The notes below the pieces were generated by a model. The model saw only the letters and a program-made list of their open reading frames with translations, ran no database searches and had not been told where the DNA came from. From positions 9,275,085 through 9,339,084 of the forward strand of contig NC_053116.1 of the NCBI RefSeq assembly GCF_010015445.1: DNA of 64,000 nucleotides, read 5' to 3'. Positions 28,560-41,200 of the stretch are shown here, piece after piece (the stretch's first letter is position 1; every line of letters begins with the position of its first letter). This DNA comes from Perca fluviatilis. Taxonomy: Eukaryota; Chordata; Actinopteri; Perciformes; Percidae. A program made the position numbers and the translations under genes.

Positions 28560-28893
28560 TGTCTTTTGTAAACGTGCGTCACTTTATAACACCCGTTATA
28601 ATGCTTGCCTAGCTGCTAGCGTGGCACGCCCTCATACTCTGCTTCTGACTGGCTAGCCGTGCTTACCTAGCTACTGCGCATGTGCGACTCCCAACAAAGA
28701 AAAGAAGTGCGATGTCTCACTCTGTAGCTAAAACAGAGAGCTCAACACACAGGGTGAAAAGAGGAGCTGCAGCAATGTACAGTACAACAAAAATATGGTG
28801 TTTTTAGAAAATTAAACCATGTAAACCTATTCTAATATAACCTCTAAATACAATTATGAACCTGAAAATGAGCATAATATGGGCACTTAAGTA
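28560..28893 (-). mobile_element. Terminal fragment of a dispersed fish repeat
   Basis: On the minus strand it begins AAGTGCCCATATTATGCTCA and continues TTTTCAGGTTCATAATTG, a familiar dispersed-repeat terminus in fish genomes. It may be the partner end of the repeat starting near 25285, but intervening insertions prevent a firm link. Confidence 0.5.
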
Positions 28894-30247
28894 AAATTTC
28901 TAATACAAGACATTTACTTGTAACAGAGAATTTCTACATAGTGTTCTGTTCTGTTTTTCTAAGTTCTGTCGTTCATCTCCGACTTGGACAGTGGCCATGG
29001 TGTCTGGAAAAGTCAAGCTGCAGGCTTACGTTACCTGTCTTTTATCTGCATCCCAACAGCCGGTTAGTTACGCTGTGTCTTTTGTTTTTTTCTTCAGACA
29101 TGGGGAAGTACATTGAAAAAATTCTAGGGGAATTGCCCATCCTGCTTTGGATTTTGGTAATCAAAGTTGGTGAAGTTAGAGCTAAAGGGATCTCTGTTTG
29201 CAGGGTCAAAGAGGAGCCGAGAAGCTGCTGCTGATGCCATCTGATGGCATCAGTATTAAATTGAGACAGTTTCATAACGGTTAAAAGTAGTCCAATTCCG
29301 TGTTTTAGTTAGTTTTAACACCTAATGCAAACCATACGGTACGCATTAAAACCACAGTTGCTATATCTGCATTGCCCTGACTCCCTGAACAAGCATTGTC
29401 ATCCCGCTCAGTCTCTCTGCTGCTCCCCATTCAGGTAGTGTCACATTTCACACTATTAAGGTTAAACTCTGCAATGAATCTGCGGTTTACATGCATGCCG
29501 AACCGTGGTGTTTTTCTACACAACTACTGTACATTCAACATCAATGATAATTCATTGACCAATAGAATTTATTTTGAAATAGAAATATTACATTTTGTAT
29601 TGAAAAGATGATTGTATTGTACAAATTAGCTACAACAGTAATAGCAGTTACCTTAAGTGCAGTATTTCACTTCTAAATAAAAAAAGTTACCGTCAAGCCC
29701 TGTTCATATTAATTAAACAAACTAGACTTTAAGGGCAAGTGTAGTCTGCTCCGAGCTCTGGTCCCGGATATAAAAGCCCCCCTTACTGCATTATATTCAA
29801 TTCAATTCCAGTACTATCTATATATCTATGCATTATATTTCCATATTTTCCATATTTTTACTACATATGGTTACCTCCCACCAGAATTTTCAGCATAAAT
29901 TGGGGCTTTAAAATGAATCAGAATGCAGGAAATGAAGTCTTTGACGCTCAAATGTCCACAAAAACCTTTTGAGGGCCGGTGGCAACAGCAGCGTACGGAC
30001 CTCGAAGGTCAAGAGACTCATTCCTTTTTTTCATTTACTGCAACTTATTTTCTTGAAATATTTTAGGGTGTAAATGATGTGCAGAAGCTGTAATTTGGGG
30101 TAATATCACATCAGTCTTTGTCTCAAGTGTCTTTGGTGTGAAAAATGGGCTGTAAAATTTGTTGGGCATGACCTCGCTGTCTTTAGTGGTGGCGACGGCC
30201 GTGCTTTTAGGCTACTCGTGCTGAAAACTCCTTCACAATGGACTTGG
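28894..30247. other. Intergenic, no gene recognised
   Basis: No exon or repeat could be supported. The opposite-strand open frames at 28941-29275 overlap each other and lack domains. Confidence 0.45.
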
Positions 30248-30688
30248 GCTTAAACTATTCCTCGAGTAACTTGAATAATTCGATATATATCGCAAAATGA
30301 AACTAGCTTAACGTTACCACAATAGCTCAAAGTCAATGCTACCACATCTCATCCAAAAACATCCAGTCTACCCATCCATTCCACGAAGCGGACCCGACAC
30401 AAGTAAATCCGTCCTATGATGAAGCTACACCAAACACAACTACTACCTAAAACAAAGGGAAGAAAATATTTAGTGGTGACCACAATTTGATCTCAAGAGC
30501 CAACTTGTTGACTATACCTTCGGAAAAACGGTTGATTGTTACGCACCTCTTTCTCTCACTCATTCTCTCTCCCCTTCACTGAGAAACAGCTGATCAACGA
30601 TCTACTAGCATAATGTGTAACAGAGCTATGCAGTATTGTAACATTGTAATCAAATACTTATATGTAATGCGTAATACATGTAGCTATA

Positions 30689-31584
30689 CACTCACCTAAA
30701 GGATTATTAGGAACACCGGTTAAATTTCACGTTAATTAAATTATCTAATCAACCAATCACATGGCAGCTGCTTCAATGCATTTAGGGGTGTGGTCCAGGT
30801 CTAGACAATCTCCTGACCTCTGACCTGAATGTCAGAACGGGAAAGAAAGGTGATCTAAGCAACTTTGAGCGTGGCATGGTTGTTGGTGCCAGACGAGCTG
30901 GTCTGAGTATTTCACAATCTGCTCAGTTACTGGGATTTTCACGCACAACCATTTCTAGGGTTTACAAAGAATGGTCTGAGAAAGGAAAAACAACCAGTAT
31001 GCTGCAGTCCTGGGGGGTGAAAATGCCTTGTTGATGCTAGAGGTCAGAGGAGAATGGGCCGAGTGATTCAAGCTGATAGAAAATCAACTTTGACTCCAAT
31101 AACCACTCGTTACAACCGAGGTATGCAGCAAAGCATTTGTGAAGTCACAACACGCACAACCTTGAGGCGGATGGGCTGCACCAGCAGAAGACCCCACCGG
31201 GTACCACTCATCTCCACTAAAAATAGGAAAATCAGGCTACAATTTGCACGAGCTTAAAACTTAATTGACAGTTGAAGACTGGAAAAATGTTGCCTGGTCT
31301 GATGAGTCTTGATTTCTGTTGAGACATTCAGATGGTAGAGTCAGAATTTGGTGTAAACAGAATGAGAACATGGATCCGTCATGCCTTGTTACCACTGGGC
31401 AGGCTGCTGGTGGTGGTGGTAATGGTGTGGGGGGGTCCCTTTCCCCTTCAGAACTGCCTTAATTCTTTGTGTCATTGATTCAGCGAGGTGCTGGAAGCAT
31501 TCTATAGAAATGTTGGCCCATATAGATAGGATAGGGCCAAACACGGTATTAGTATGATGTTCCTAATAATCCTTTAGGTGAGTG
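30689..31584 (+). mobile_element. Truncated Tc1-like transposon with intact ends
   Basis: Terminal inverted repeats CACTCACCTAAAGGATTATT and AATAATCCTTTAGGTGAGTG, flanked by TA on both sides (30687-30688, 31585-31586). The interior has a transposase-like helix-turn-helix region (about 30890-30990) and a DNA-binding/linker region (about 31040-31260). It is then shortened: at about 0.9 kb it is well below a full Tc1 element, and the frame is broken. Non-autonomous. Confidence 0.88.
31054..31257 (+). pseudogene. Tc1-like transposase fragment
   Basis: A 67-codon piece reading GRVIQADRKSTLTPIT ... TLRRMGCTSRRP ... resembles the second DNA-binding subdomain and linker of Tc1-family transposases. 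A stop follows at once and the catalytic DDE core is mostly missing, so no active enzyme is encoded. Confidence 0.75.
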
Positions 31585-31966
31585 TACTTAGCTATAGATC
31601 ACTCGGGTTGAAAACTTGTAGTTCTGAAAGTTATGTTGCACAATTTAAAGGCAGTTTTTATGTATTATAATTTTAATGTATGCCTTTGTTTGAGGTTGTC
31701 ATTGCATTTCAGAAAGTGTTTTCTCTAAAAACCGAATGTAATATTGCACTTAAATGCAGGAAATTGGTTGTTTTTTGACATATAATATAATTGTATGCAA
31801 TTTGAGCAATAAAACTGTTGCTTTTCCGAAAATGAAACCACTCTATTGCATATTTCTTATTGCTTTTTAATAAAATAAAAGTATTTCTTATCCAATTACT
31901 CGATTAATCGATGGAATAATTGGTAGAATGCTCGATTACTAAAATAATCGATAGCTGCAGCCCTAC

Positions 31967-33036
31967 AATGAACCACATATAACATTAACTTAAGCACTCA
32001 TGTCTCACAGTGTTGGGCTGAGTTGAAGTTCAATGGTTAGAAAACCAGATACCAGTCATCAGTTTTTGTGTCTACAGCACACTATTTTGGTGCTTCCAAA
32101 CCCAGACTCCAATTGAGACAACGTCTCTAAAAATGCTCATCAGATAGCAGACAAATCACATTCATATTATTCCTGCTCCCTCCAGCATTTATTTCCTTTT
32201 AAACTAATGCAGTATATATGTACAGGAGACTCTGATTGTTTTATCAAATATAAGGGACAAATATAAAGAGAAAAATACATTTGGTGACCATATTTTGATT
32301 TCCAAAAAAGATGACACTCGGCCCAGCCTCGAGACAAATCCAGACAGGCTTCTCAGAGGTTAATGAATGCTTTATTATGCCTCAATTGTGCAAAAATAAC
32401 TTCTGTAATCAAATAAAATCTGTAACAACCCGTAACAAAATAATAGCTCTCTTTTAAAATAAATAATATGAAATAATGTTCTAAATATGACCTCTTCTGT
32501 GTTAGAAAATCCAGCTTCAACAAAATATCTCTTAATACCTTTTCAATGTAATAAGATAAATAATAAAGACACTGAAACATATGTGCCAGCTTTGCACACG
32601 GTGCACTCCGCCTCCCACTTGTCCGGTCCCGACCGGGACGGTACGTGGGACATTTTTTTTGCAGTTTAACTGTGAAGCTGCACTGGTCTTGTTTTATGGT
32701 TGTAAGTGGCCTGATGTTTATACTTGCGCGCTAGTGTGTGCGTCAAGCCGGCGTGTGTGGGGAGTGTGTGATATAGAGCGAAGGAGAAGTGAGAGTGACA
32801 GCGAGCGAGTCCTACCGACTCTAGAGTCATAGTGAGAGAAACAAAGTGTCTCCCCTGTGTTTTCTGACCACGGTGGGAAATCTTTAGCAGGAAACGCTTC
32901 GGCATTTTATGTGCAATGCTGCTCCGCTGTCTGCTCTGGTCCCTGTGTATGTGCGCGTCGCAGAGCCACCCACAAGGCAGACTCGCGGGAATTACGTCAC
33001 ACGACAAAGTAGCCTACCGTAGTATTGTGTGCAAAG
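31967..33036. other. Intergenic, repeat-derived
   Basis: 32580-33030 together with 34038-34190 may belong to one DNA element (right end TGGTCACCCT) that the 33037-34029 insertion splits. The overlapping open frames at 32581-33007 have no domains. Confidence 0.4.
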
Positions 33037-34029
33037 TAGGGCAGGGCGATATGGCTGAAAACTGTATCACGATATAAGTGTTTCATATCGGTCGATATCG
33101 ATAATTATTGATATTTTTTATGACCTATTTAAAATAAGGACCAGGAGAAAAATATATTAAATTTAAACATTTTTATTTTAAACTTAACCTTCCTCTGATT
33201 ATAATCCCCTCAGTTATAAAAGCAGAAATGTCAACACAACCATGGAAATCACTCAAATAATTAAAATGTAAACATAAGTCTAAAATCACAGTGAAGAAAG
33301 AATAAGTAAGAACTTCTTAATAAGGTGTAATAAAATGGTGCACAGTGTTAAATATAAACATAGAGAAACCTGAGAAGAACTATTTTCTGCAGGTTTAGTG
33401 CTAGGTTGGTAACCTGGCTTCTGGACAGTGCTCAGCACGTCTGCCTCCGTTATTTCTTTGTAGCGTTTAGTAAGGCGCTGATGCAGAGTACCTCTCCATG
33501 GCGGTCTGCTACTTGTGCGGTGTAGCAGCTGCAGATGTTGGACGTTGCTGGCGAATACGGCTGTGCTCCAAAGTGTGAGCGCGGCTAAGGTGGTAAAACA
33601 AGTTTGCGGTAGTGTTGGTGGGGACGACGGTCAGACTTATAAAATCCCCAAAACTGCCATACTGACTTTTCCTGTTTTATCAACAATTTCCTCGCTCGCT
33701 GCGGCACTCACTTTCCACTTATCGCTCCACGCCGCCGGTTCTGTTATTGTAGAATCCAACACGAGACAGCGATGTGGCGCAACCAAACATGATACTGTTA
33801 CATGATTGGCTGTTAGAGTGTCACTCCCTACGTTGCTAGGTTACCAGAGAGTGAGTGCCTTTGTTCATGCAACCAAACTTGCTTTGCAACTTCTGGTTTC
33901 TTCCGAAGAAGAAAAAAACAATATATATAAAAAACAAGTTATCGAACGTTTTATCGAACGCATTTTCTATTGATATTGATTACGTGTCTATCGCGATACA
34001 TATCGTTATCGTTTTATCGCCCAGCCCTA
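33037..34029. mobile_element. 993-bp hAT-like element with perfect 8-bp TSD
   Basis: Left end TAGGGCAGGGCGATA and right end TATCGCCCAGCCCTA are inverted. GTGCAAAG occurs at 33029-33036 and 34030-34037. CGATA-rich subterminal sequence is present at both ends. No transposase gene was recognised. Confidence 0.88.
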
Positions 34030-34037
34030 GTGCAAAG

Positions 34038-34850
34038 CACCAGTCAATTTAAGTACACGCTTAATGGTCCCATGAAAAACAGTGAAAACCAGATATTTTC
34101 ATGAATTTATAAAAAAAAAACGGACGCCCCGGACAGTAGGTAAAAAGTGGACATGTCCGGGCAAAAGAGGACGTTTGGTCACCCTAATTTAGACCCTCCA
34201 CTGGGTCTTAATGAAAAGAACAAGTCTCTAAGGAATTTAATTAGTAGTCAAAAGGAGTATGTACTGCGTAAAACACGCTGACCATAACGGACAGCCCTGT
34301 CGCACATAATGAGCTGCTTTGGTAATCTTCAAAAAAGAGCAGGCTCATTTCTACTTAGTCATTGTATGTACTTTTACAGTAATTATACATAAATCCAAAG
34401 TAGTACATGTGCCACCTTTCAAAGCAATAAAATAGGCAATAGGCCAGAGGCAATTGGAGATACGTGCCATCAGTCACTGGCAGAGGCAGCCGCTATCCTC
34501 CACTGTGATATTTTACATTTTGTCTGAGGAGAGATTTTCTTAGTATCCGTAACAGTTCAGAGGTGTATTTGTCTTGAGTTCTTGGACTCTTGGGGGATGT
34601 GCAAGAGGCTGTCAACCCAACATTGACATGTAATCACTGCTAAAAGCTGACATGTTAGCAAACAGTTGCCTATTTAAATGATCTGCAGACTCGTAGCAAC
34701 ATTAGCATGCATTTGAAGTCCTGTTTGTTGTGATCTGATGAGTACAATAATATATATATTTTTTAAACTCTATCTAGCTAAAAAAAATATGAAGCCAGAC
34801 GAAACCAGAGGTTTAATTACACTTTAGAATATAGTTTAAAATATTGATTT
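34038..34850. other. Intergenic, no gene recognised
   Basis: The first 150 bases are the tail of a dispersed element (GGACATGTCCGGGCAAAAGA, then TTGGTCACCCT). The rest shows no feature. Confidence 0.45.
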
Positions 34851-34855
34851 GGTAA

Positions 34856-35770
34856 CTCTGAATATTTACTTAGTATCTCAATATATTGACTTAGTATCTC
34901 ATATTGACTGAGAACCTCAAAGTACTAAGAAACTTTAAAATATTAACTTAGAATTTCAAAATATTGGCTTAATATCTCAAAATATTGACTTAGTATCTCA
35001 AAATATTGACTTAGTATCTCAAAGTAATGAGAAAGTATCTCAATATATTGACTCAGTATTTCACAATATTGACTTAGTATCTCACAATATTGATTTAGTA
35101 TGTCAATTTATTGACTTAGTATCTCAAAATAATGAGAAAGTATCTCAAAATATTGACTTAGTATCTCAAAATATTGACTTACTCCTCTGGCACCACCTCC
35201 AGCCTCAAAATAATAAGAAAGTATCTCAAGAGATCTTTCTACTGTCTCAAAATATTGACTTAGTATCTCAAAATAATGAGAAATTTCTTGATACATTGAC
35301 TTAGTGTCTCAAAACAATACGTTTTTAAATATTGACTTAGTATCTCAAAATATCGACTTAGTATCTCAAAATATTGACTTAGTATCTCAAAATATTGACT
35401 TAGTATCTCAAGATATTGACTTAGTATCTCAGAATATTGAATTAGTATCTCGAAATACTGAAACTATTTAAGCATATTGACTTTTTATCTCAAAATAATT
35501 AGAAAGTATCTCAAATTGACTTAGTATTTAAAAATGTTGACTTTAAATCTCAAAACACTGACTTAGTATCTCACAATAATGAGAAAGTATCTCAAAATAT
35601 TGACTCAGTATTTCACAATATTGACTTAGTGTCTAAAAATATTGACTTAGTATCTCGAAATAACAAAGTATCTCATATTGAATTAGTATCTCAAAATGAC
35701 AATTTCTTGATATAATGACTAAGTATCTCAAAATATTGACTTAGTATCTCAAAATAATGAGAAAGTAAGC
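34856..35770. repeat. 21-bp minisatellite, about 0.9 kb
   Basis: The consensus unit is ATTGACTTAGTATCTCAAAAT (shown as ATTGACTTAG plus TATCTCAAAAT). Dozens of imperfect copies occur, with deletions and an inserted non-repeat piece near 35185. Because 21 is divisible by three, the minus strand reads a repetitive heptapeptide ILSQYFE in parts, including an open frame at 35108-35296. That frame is a by-product, not a gene. Confidence 0.95.
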
Positions 35771-36600
35771 TACCATACTTTCAACTGCATTTATAGAGGA
35801 AGTAGTCCATTCAGATAGATTTCCTACCTGACAGAATGACCAGCCCTACTTTTAACTACATACATAGTGTAAGTAAATCATTATGATAGATATTTCCTAC
35901 CTGATAGATTTAGCTGCTGTACTTTTAAGTAAGTATATAGTGTAAGTAGTCCATTCTGATAGATATTACTTACCTGACAGAATGTGCTACCCTACTTTTA
36001 ACTACATACATCAATCAATCTTTTATTGCCCCTGTCCCAGCTTTTTTGGAATTTGCAGGCATCAAATTCAAAATGAGTGAATATTTGCAAAAAACGATAG
36101 TCTATCAGTTTGAACATTAAATATCTTGTCTTTGTAGTGTATCCAATTGAATTTAGGCTGAAAAGAATTTGCAAATCATTATATTCTGTTTTTAATGTTT
36201 TACACAACGTCCCAACTTCATTGGAATTGGGGTTTGTAGATGAAGTAGTCCATTCTGATAGTTATTTCCTACGTGACAGAAGGAGCTACCCTACTTTTAA
36301 CTAAATATAGTAAGTAGTCCATTCTGATACAGATTTCCTACCTGAACGAATGAGCTACCATACTTGTATCTACATTGATGGAGGAGGTAGTCCGTTTTGT
36401 TAGATATTTCCCACCTGACAGAATTTGCTACCATAATTCTAGTACATTTATAGAGGAAGTAGTCCATTCTGATAGATATTCCCTACCTGACAGAATGAGC
36501 TATACTTTTAACTACATTTATGGAGGAAGTAGTCCATTCTGATATGTGTTTTCTACCTGACAGAATGAGCTACCCTACTTTAACTACATTCATAGTTTTT
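35771..36600. repeat. 70-75-bp minisatellite, at least eight units
   Basis: Units carry AGTAGTCCATTCTGATAGAT, then CCTACCTGACAGAATGAGCT and CTACTTTTAACTACAT. Units start near 35800, 35870, 35945, 36243, 36313, 36383, 36457 and 36527. The array is interrupted at about 36010-36239 by another repeat. Confidence 0.9.
36010..36239. mobile_element. Dispersed fish repeat inserted in the minisatellite
   Basis: Contains AAATTCAAAATGAGTGAATA and ends ACGTCCCAACTTCATTGGAA then TTGGGGTTTGTA, a terminus I recognise as widespread in fish genomes. The superfamily is not assigned. Confidence 0.7.
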
Positions 36601-38173
36601 TTTTTTTCTGCTTCTAACATGTTACCAAATGTTATACTCACAGTAGTGATAATAATAATAATGAATACCTCACACCTTTTTAAACTAGCAGCTTCCTGCT
36701 CCACTATGTTCTTAATAAACTTTCTCAACTGGAGCACGTAAGTGATAAGTGCCCTGCTCAAAGACCAGGAATTCAAAGCACTGATAAACATCTTAATTCG
36801 TGCAGAGTTGAGAGAAAGATGTCAGTATAAAATTGGTTAGAAAAGTTCTCAAAGCTTTTAGAAATTATATAACATAGAATAAAAATACCCTGACATTTAG
36901 ACAAATTTGTAATGTATGTAGAAAAACCCATTAATGACCTAGAGAACCAAAAGTGAAAAAGCAGAGTACAACAGAGCCCATACAAACAGAGGTTTAATCC
37001 TCATATTGACAAATTATTTGAGAAATGAAAGAAAAGTGTCACTAAACTAATCCAAAGTAAGAGAGAAAATGGAAACCCTTTATAATTTGTAGTGACTTAG
37101 AGTTGATTTTGTGTACATGCTAAATGTTAGGTCACTTTTTATGTCTAACTGCAAGTCAATCAATGCTCATGCACACACATTCATTTTCCCTTGTGAGGGG
37201 AGGGCTTAGGAGACCGTTTTGGGCTTTAGCAGAAAGAGGGGGAGGGACTGAGAAGTTGTTGATATTCAAATGTTTTGGCTAAGTCCTGGATCTTCACAAT
37301 CCTGCCTACAGCACCTTTTAACACTTACAAACTAGTGTTTTTTCTGTCAACTGATTTAAAATGCCACACACACAAACCTGTGTATAACATAAATCAGTCT
37401 AATCTAACCAGTGCTAAGAATATCTTTCTACCTGTTTTTTGAAGGGGAATCTTGTGTTTCTCATCATACCACCGTGCAGATCTGTTCCTTAATCAGAGAC
37501 GGCCTTGGAGCTCCTCATAGAGCGCCAGGATAGGAAACGTCCCCGACCACAGCACGTTTGCATGTTCAAAATAAACACACGCCCAAAGTACAGCAGCCTC
37601 AGCTGGCCTCCATAGTGATGTCTGTTTTGTGCGTCTGCCAGCATACAGCTGTGGGTATTAGCAGCACACTTGAGCATCCAAGTGCTTCTTCCAACCCAGG
37701 AGTTGAAAATCCTGCATAACTGATCTTTCTCAAAATAAATGTCAGTACACACAAAGTCAATCCAAAATAAAAAAAAAAAAAACTTCTGACATGAAATAAT
37801 ACAACATACGTAAATCAATTTTATATTCACAAAATTAATTTCCACTGACATCCTGTTATCCATGTGCATGAGCATGACTATACACTTCATAATGTGTGTC
37901 ATATACAATGAATTGCATCCAGTACCCATTATAAAATAAAATATCTGTACAACACAGGAGAAATATATAATATGCTACTAAAAATATAAATCCATGCAAC
38001 ATGTTACTCTATCTTCAATATCAAATACTGCATTAACAGTTATTTCCTGTTTTGTTTTTTTGTATCTTAATCTCTCTGAACTGTGACTAAGACAATAAGA
38101 CCTGTTTGGTTTGTTTTAATAAGCATCACTGCAGTCTCAGGTGTTCTTTCATATGTACTCTATACAGTATAAG
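36600..38173 (-). other. Region 3' of the formin stop codon (probable 3' UTR and flank)
   Basis: The formin 3' UTR must begin here. An open frame on the minus strand at 37489-37929 has no recognisable domain and a homopolymer-coded Phe/Leu stretch, so it is treated as chance. No poly-A signal was confidently chosen. Confidence 0.5.
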
Positions 38174-38275
38174 TCATATGATTTCAGCATGGGCCCGCTT
38201 GAAGTCGTGGATGAACTGACAGATCAACCCAAAGAGTTCCTGAGAGTCTTGATCCGCCAGTTCACCGAATTTAAC
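38174..38275 (-). CDS. FH2 formin last coding exon and stop, residues 254-286
   Basis: A 102-nt exon encoding VKFGELADQDSQELFGLI then CQFIHDFKRAHAEII and TGA at 38176-38174. It fits the terminal FH2 pattern 'yFGe------ --fF-i---F---f--A'. It is separated from the preceding exon by about 8.2 kb. The protein ends right after the domain. Confidence 0.92.
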   Translation of the reverse strand, partial: VKFGELADQDSQELFGLICQFIHDFKRAHAEII

Positions 38276-41200
38276 CTTGACAGGAGAGAAAAACAGGATT
38301 AATTGCTAAATTAAAAACTTTAGTCTGAAAGCATTTGCACTCTTTGAGACCTTTCATCTTATACAAACTATTTTACAATAAGCAACTGCATTCACTTTTA
38401 GAAGGTAACTGGTGTCTGGGGCATGCAAATTCTTCTTAACAATGGTCTTCTGATATAATTACCTCATATACTGCCTCAGCATGCAGTCCATTCCTTGAGT
38501 GCACTTATACAATGAGGTAGACATGCACTGCTGAATTAATACTTATACCTAGGTGGTTAAAGGTTGCTGGCATAAAAATATCAGTAATTCTCAAGTCAAA
38601 CTTTATTAGAAAGGGTCATAGTTGCTAAGTGTACTAATTGACTTATTACATGCTGTTGACTGTGCAGGTTGAAGTTCAAGCTCAAACTATGCTGCTGTCA
38701 CCCATTTTCTATACTTTTATTATGTTTAACAAATTTAAAAAGGCCATAAGTTGCTGTATTTCCTTATTTTGTTGTATGGTTACTGATATTATTTTCTACA
38801 AATTCATTCATTACAGACGTTTGACATTTTGGGATATACGCTTATTCACTTTCTTGCTGAGAGTTAGATGAGTAGAGAGATACTCCTCACATCTCTACAG
38901 TAATGTAGCTTGAGCCAGCAGCCGGTTAGCATAGCGAGGAGCAGTTTCTTGGCAAAACTAGCAGAGACTTCTGGAAGTAACTATCCAAGACTATTTCTCA
39001 GAGAGGAGCCCTATAGGCACCATAGGCAGGCTGGGCAAACTCAAATGAATGTTAAAAAACCTCGTAAAGTGAAATTTTCATGCCATGGGACCTTTTTGAA
39101 CTGAAAAAAAATTCAAATGTGTAATTAATTAATGACTGCACCCCTTTTTAAATAATAACCCTGGCAAAGTAACACCTAAGTTGTCTTTGAAACGTCCCTT
39201 AGCTCTTTCAAAAGCTCAAGATAGAATTGCTACACACAGGTGTAAGACATTTGCTTTCAACAAAGTCCCTAATGGCAAAAGGGAGATGATTAGCACCTGT
39301 TACTCTCACATCAGATGTGCAAATTAGACTATTTACATACTTTTCTCCTAAAATTGAAATTGTAATATGCCGCTATATTACATACCAATTGATGCAAATG
39401 ATTTTGCCTGTTAGTTGGTCAGCCTCATTGATTTGTGTGCATGTTAAATATTGGCATGCATTTTTTTACAACCACATGCTGTACCCAATAAAGCCAAAAC
39501 CTCTACAAACCACACTTCAAAAAGGCGTTTGATCTATAAATCGTTTGATCTATAAATCAATGTGTCTCCCTTAAGTGAGGATAAGAAGGATAAAGAGATT
39601 GACTGCTGGTTTGCTTTGGTTGTGTATCGTACCGTGGTGGTAATGCTAAGCTACAAAATGAAATAAACAATTTATTAGCATATTTGGTGTACTGAATCTA
39701 CCAATGTGCAGTAGTAGAATTTAATTTAAAAAATAGCACTTTAGCTTTAATTTATAAGCACCATACAGTATACATATAATAAATTGTTTATAACACACTA
39801 GTATGTAGTTATAAGCAGCTATAAGTGCTTATTAATGTATTTTTCAACAAATATAATCTAATCTTGGTGCAACAGATAATGAATGACAATATAGTAAACA
39901 TGGTTGCAATTATATAAAATATTTCTTTATATATTAAGTTATCACTGTAAAAATACTTTTACACATTAAACAATCCCTTATATCTGCTTACGACTAGCTT
40001 ATAGTGAGTTATAAACAATGTCTTGCTATGTAAATGCAGTAATTAGAAATGCTAAATAAGGTTAAAATAAAGTGTTACCAAAGAAAAAAATAAAATAGAT
40101 AAAAGACCAGATCCTGACATGTTCATTATACCCAACAGAAGCATCATGTATCATCTGTAGGTTTGAGCCATTTGCTTAAAGAAGCGAAATTAAAAGCACC
40201 TTATTTGCAGTCGCTGAGGTGGAATCGATTTAGTTATTGTGTCTTACTGACATGGTGTATTTAAGATATGTATTATATGAAGACAAGCTGGTTATGTGAC
40301 ATAACTGTCAACTTTTATTGTTGTCATGACAAGGCATGCAACATGTCAGACTTGTTTGGAAAGTATCAAATTATGACAAATTAGAATGGATATGTAACAA
40401 AGCATGTTACATAAAATGTCTCCTCCTATTAGCTACTTTTTAAAATCATGTCTCGGGAATAACCACTACAAATAAAAGACCTCTCCAAAATCAACCCCCT
40501 TCCCCCCTCTCCCCCCAAGAATTTCCATGAGCTTTTTCTATGTTTAATACATTTGCATCCTGGCTATTCAAGGACCTCATTATCAATTCTCCTCCCCCCT
40601 GTAACAAGATGTAACTTATTATGACGTCTTTTCCCCCGACCTGCTGCTCCTTTGCAAAACACCACAGCCCAGTCAGTCTCAATCATTTCTCCAACGCTCC
40701 TGAAGGGGTTTATTATACATGCAGGAGGTTTCAGACACACACTTTTAGAACAGGGTCTCCACACAGTGAAATCAGGGTAGGAGGGGTGGGACGCAGGTCG
40801 GGACTGGGGATTAAGGGTTGGGCTGCGTCCATCTTTAAATGCCACTCGTCTGATTTAGACTAAACTTAAAGGAGTGATGCTTGATGGCTCTGGTATTTAC
40901 AGTTAGTCCCAATTGCTTTGGCACAATTCTCAACTGATAATGAATATTTACAACATGTGCAAACCTCCAAAACCACCAGGCACTTGTTCACAACAGATTT
41001 GAATCTCTCATCCAAATGAAATATTGCAAATGTTTAAGCACATCTTTGCAAATGAGGAAGTACAATTTTCTATAATTTGCACAACTACACAAGTACATAT
41101 ATTTTCCTGACCAAAACTGATTATGTTGCTTCTCAGTCGATCTGGCATGTTACCATGTTGGATGTTTTTCCATTCACATAGCTTACAATGATGGAGCAAT

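Larger units (their letters stand above)
30248..31966. mobile_element. CGATTA-rich repeat carrying a Tc1-like insertion
   Basis: The left segment (CCTCGAGTAACTTGAATAAT, then CGATATATATCG) and the right segment (ATTACTCGATTAATCGATGG ... AATCGATAGCTGCAGCCCT) look like the two ends of one dispersed element. Most of its middle is the Tc1-like copy at 30689-31584. Outer boundaries are approximate. Confidence 0.5.

Noticed and set aside
37489..37929. 146-codon minus-strand open frame near the formin 3' end
   Set aside because: No recognisable domain, contains a homopolymer-derived Phe run and lies in the probable 3' UTR/flank. Treated as chance.
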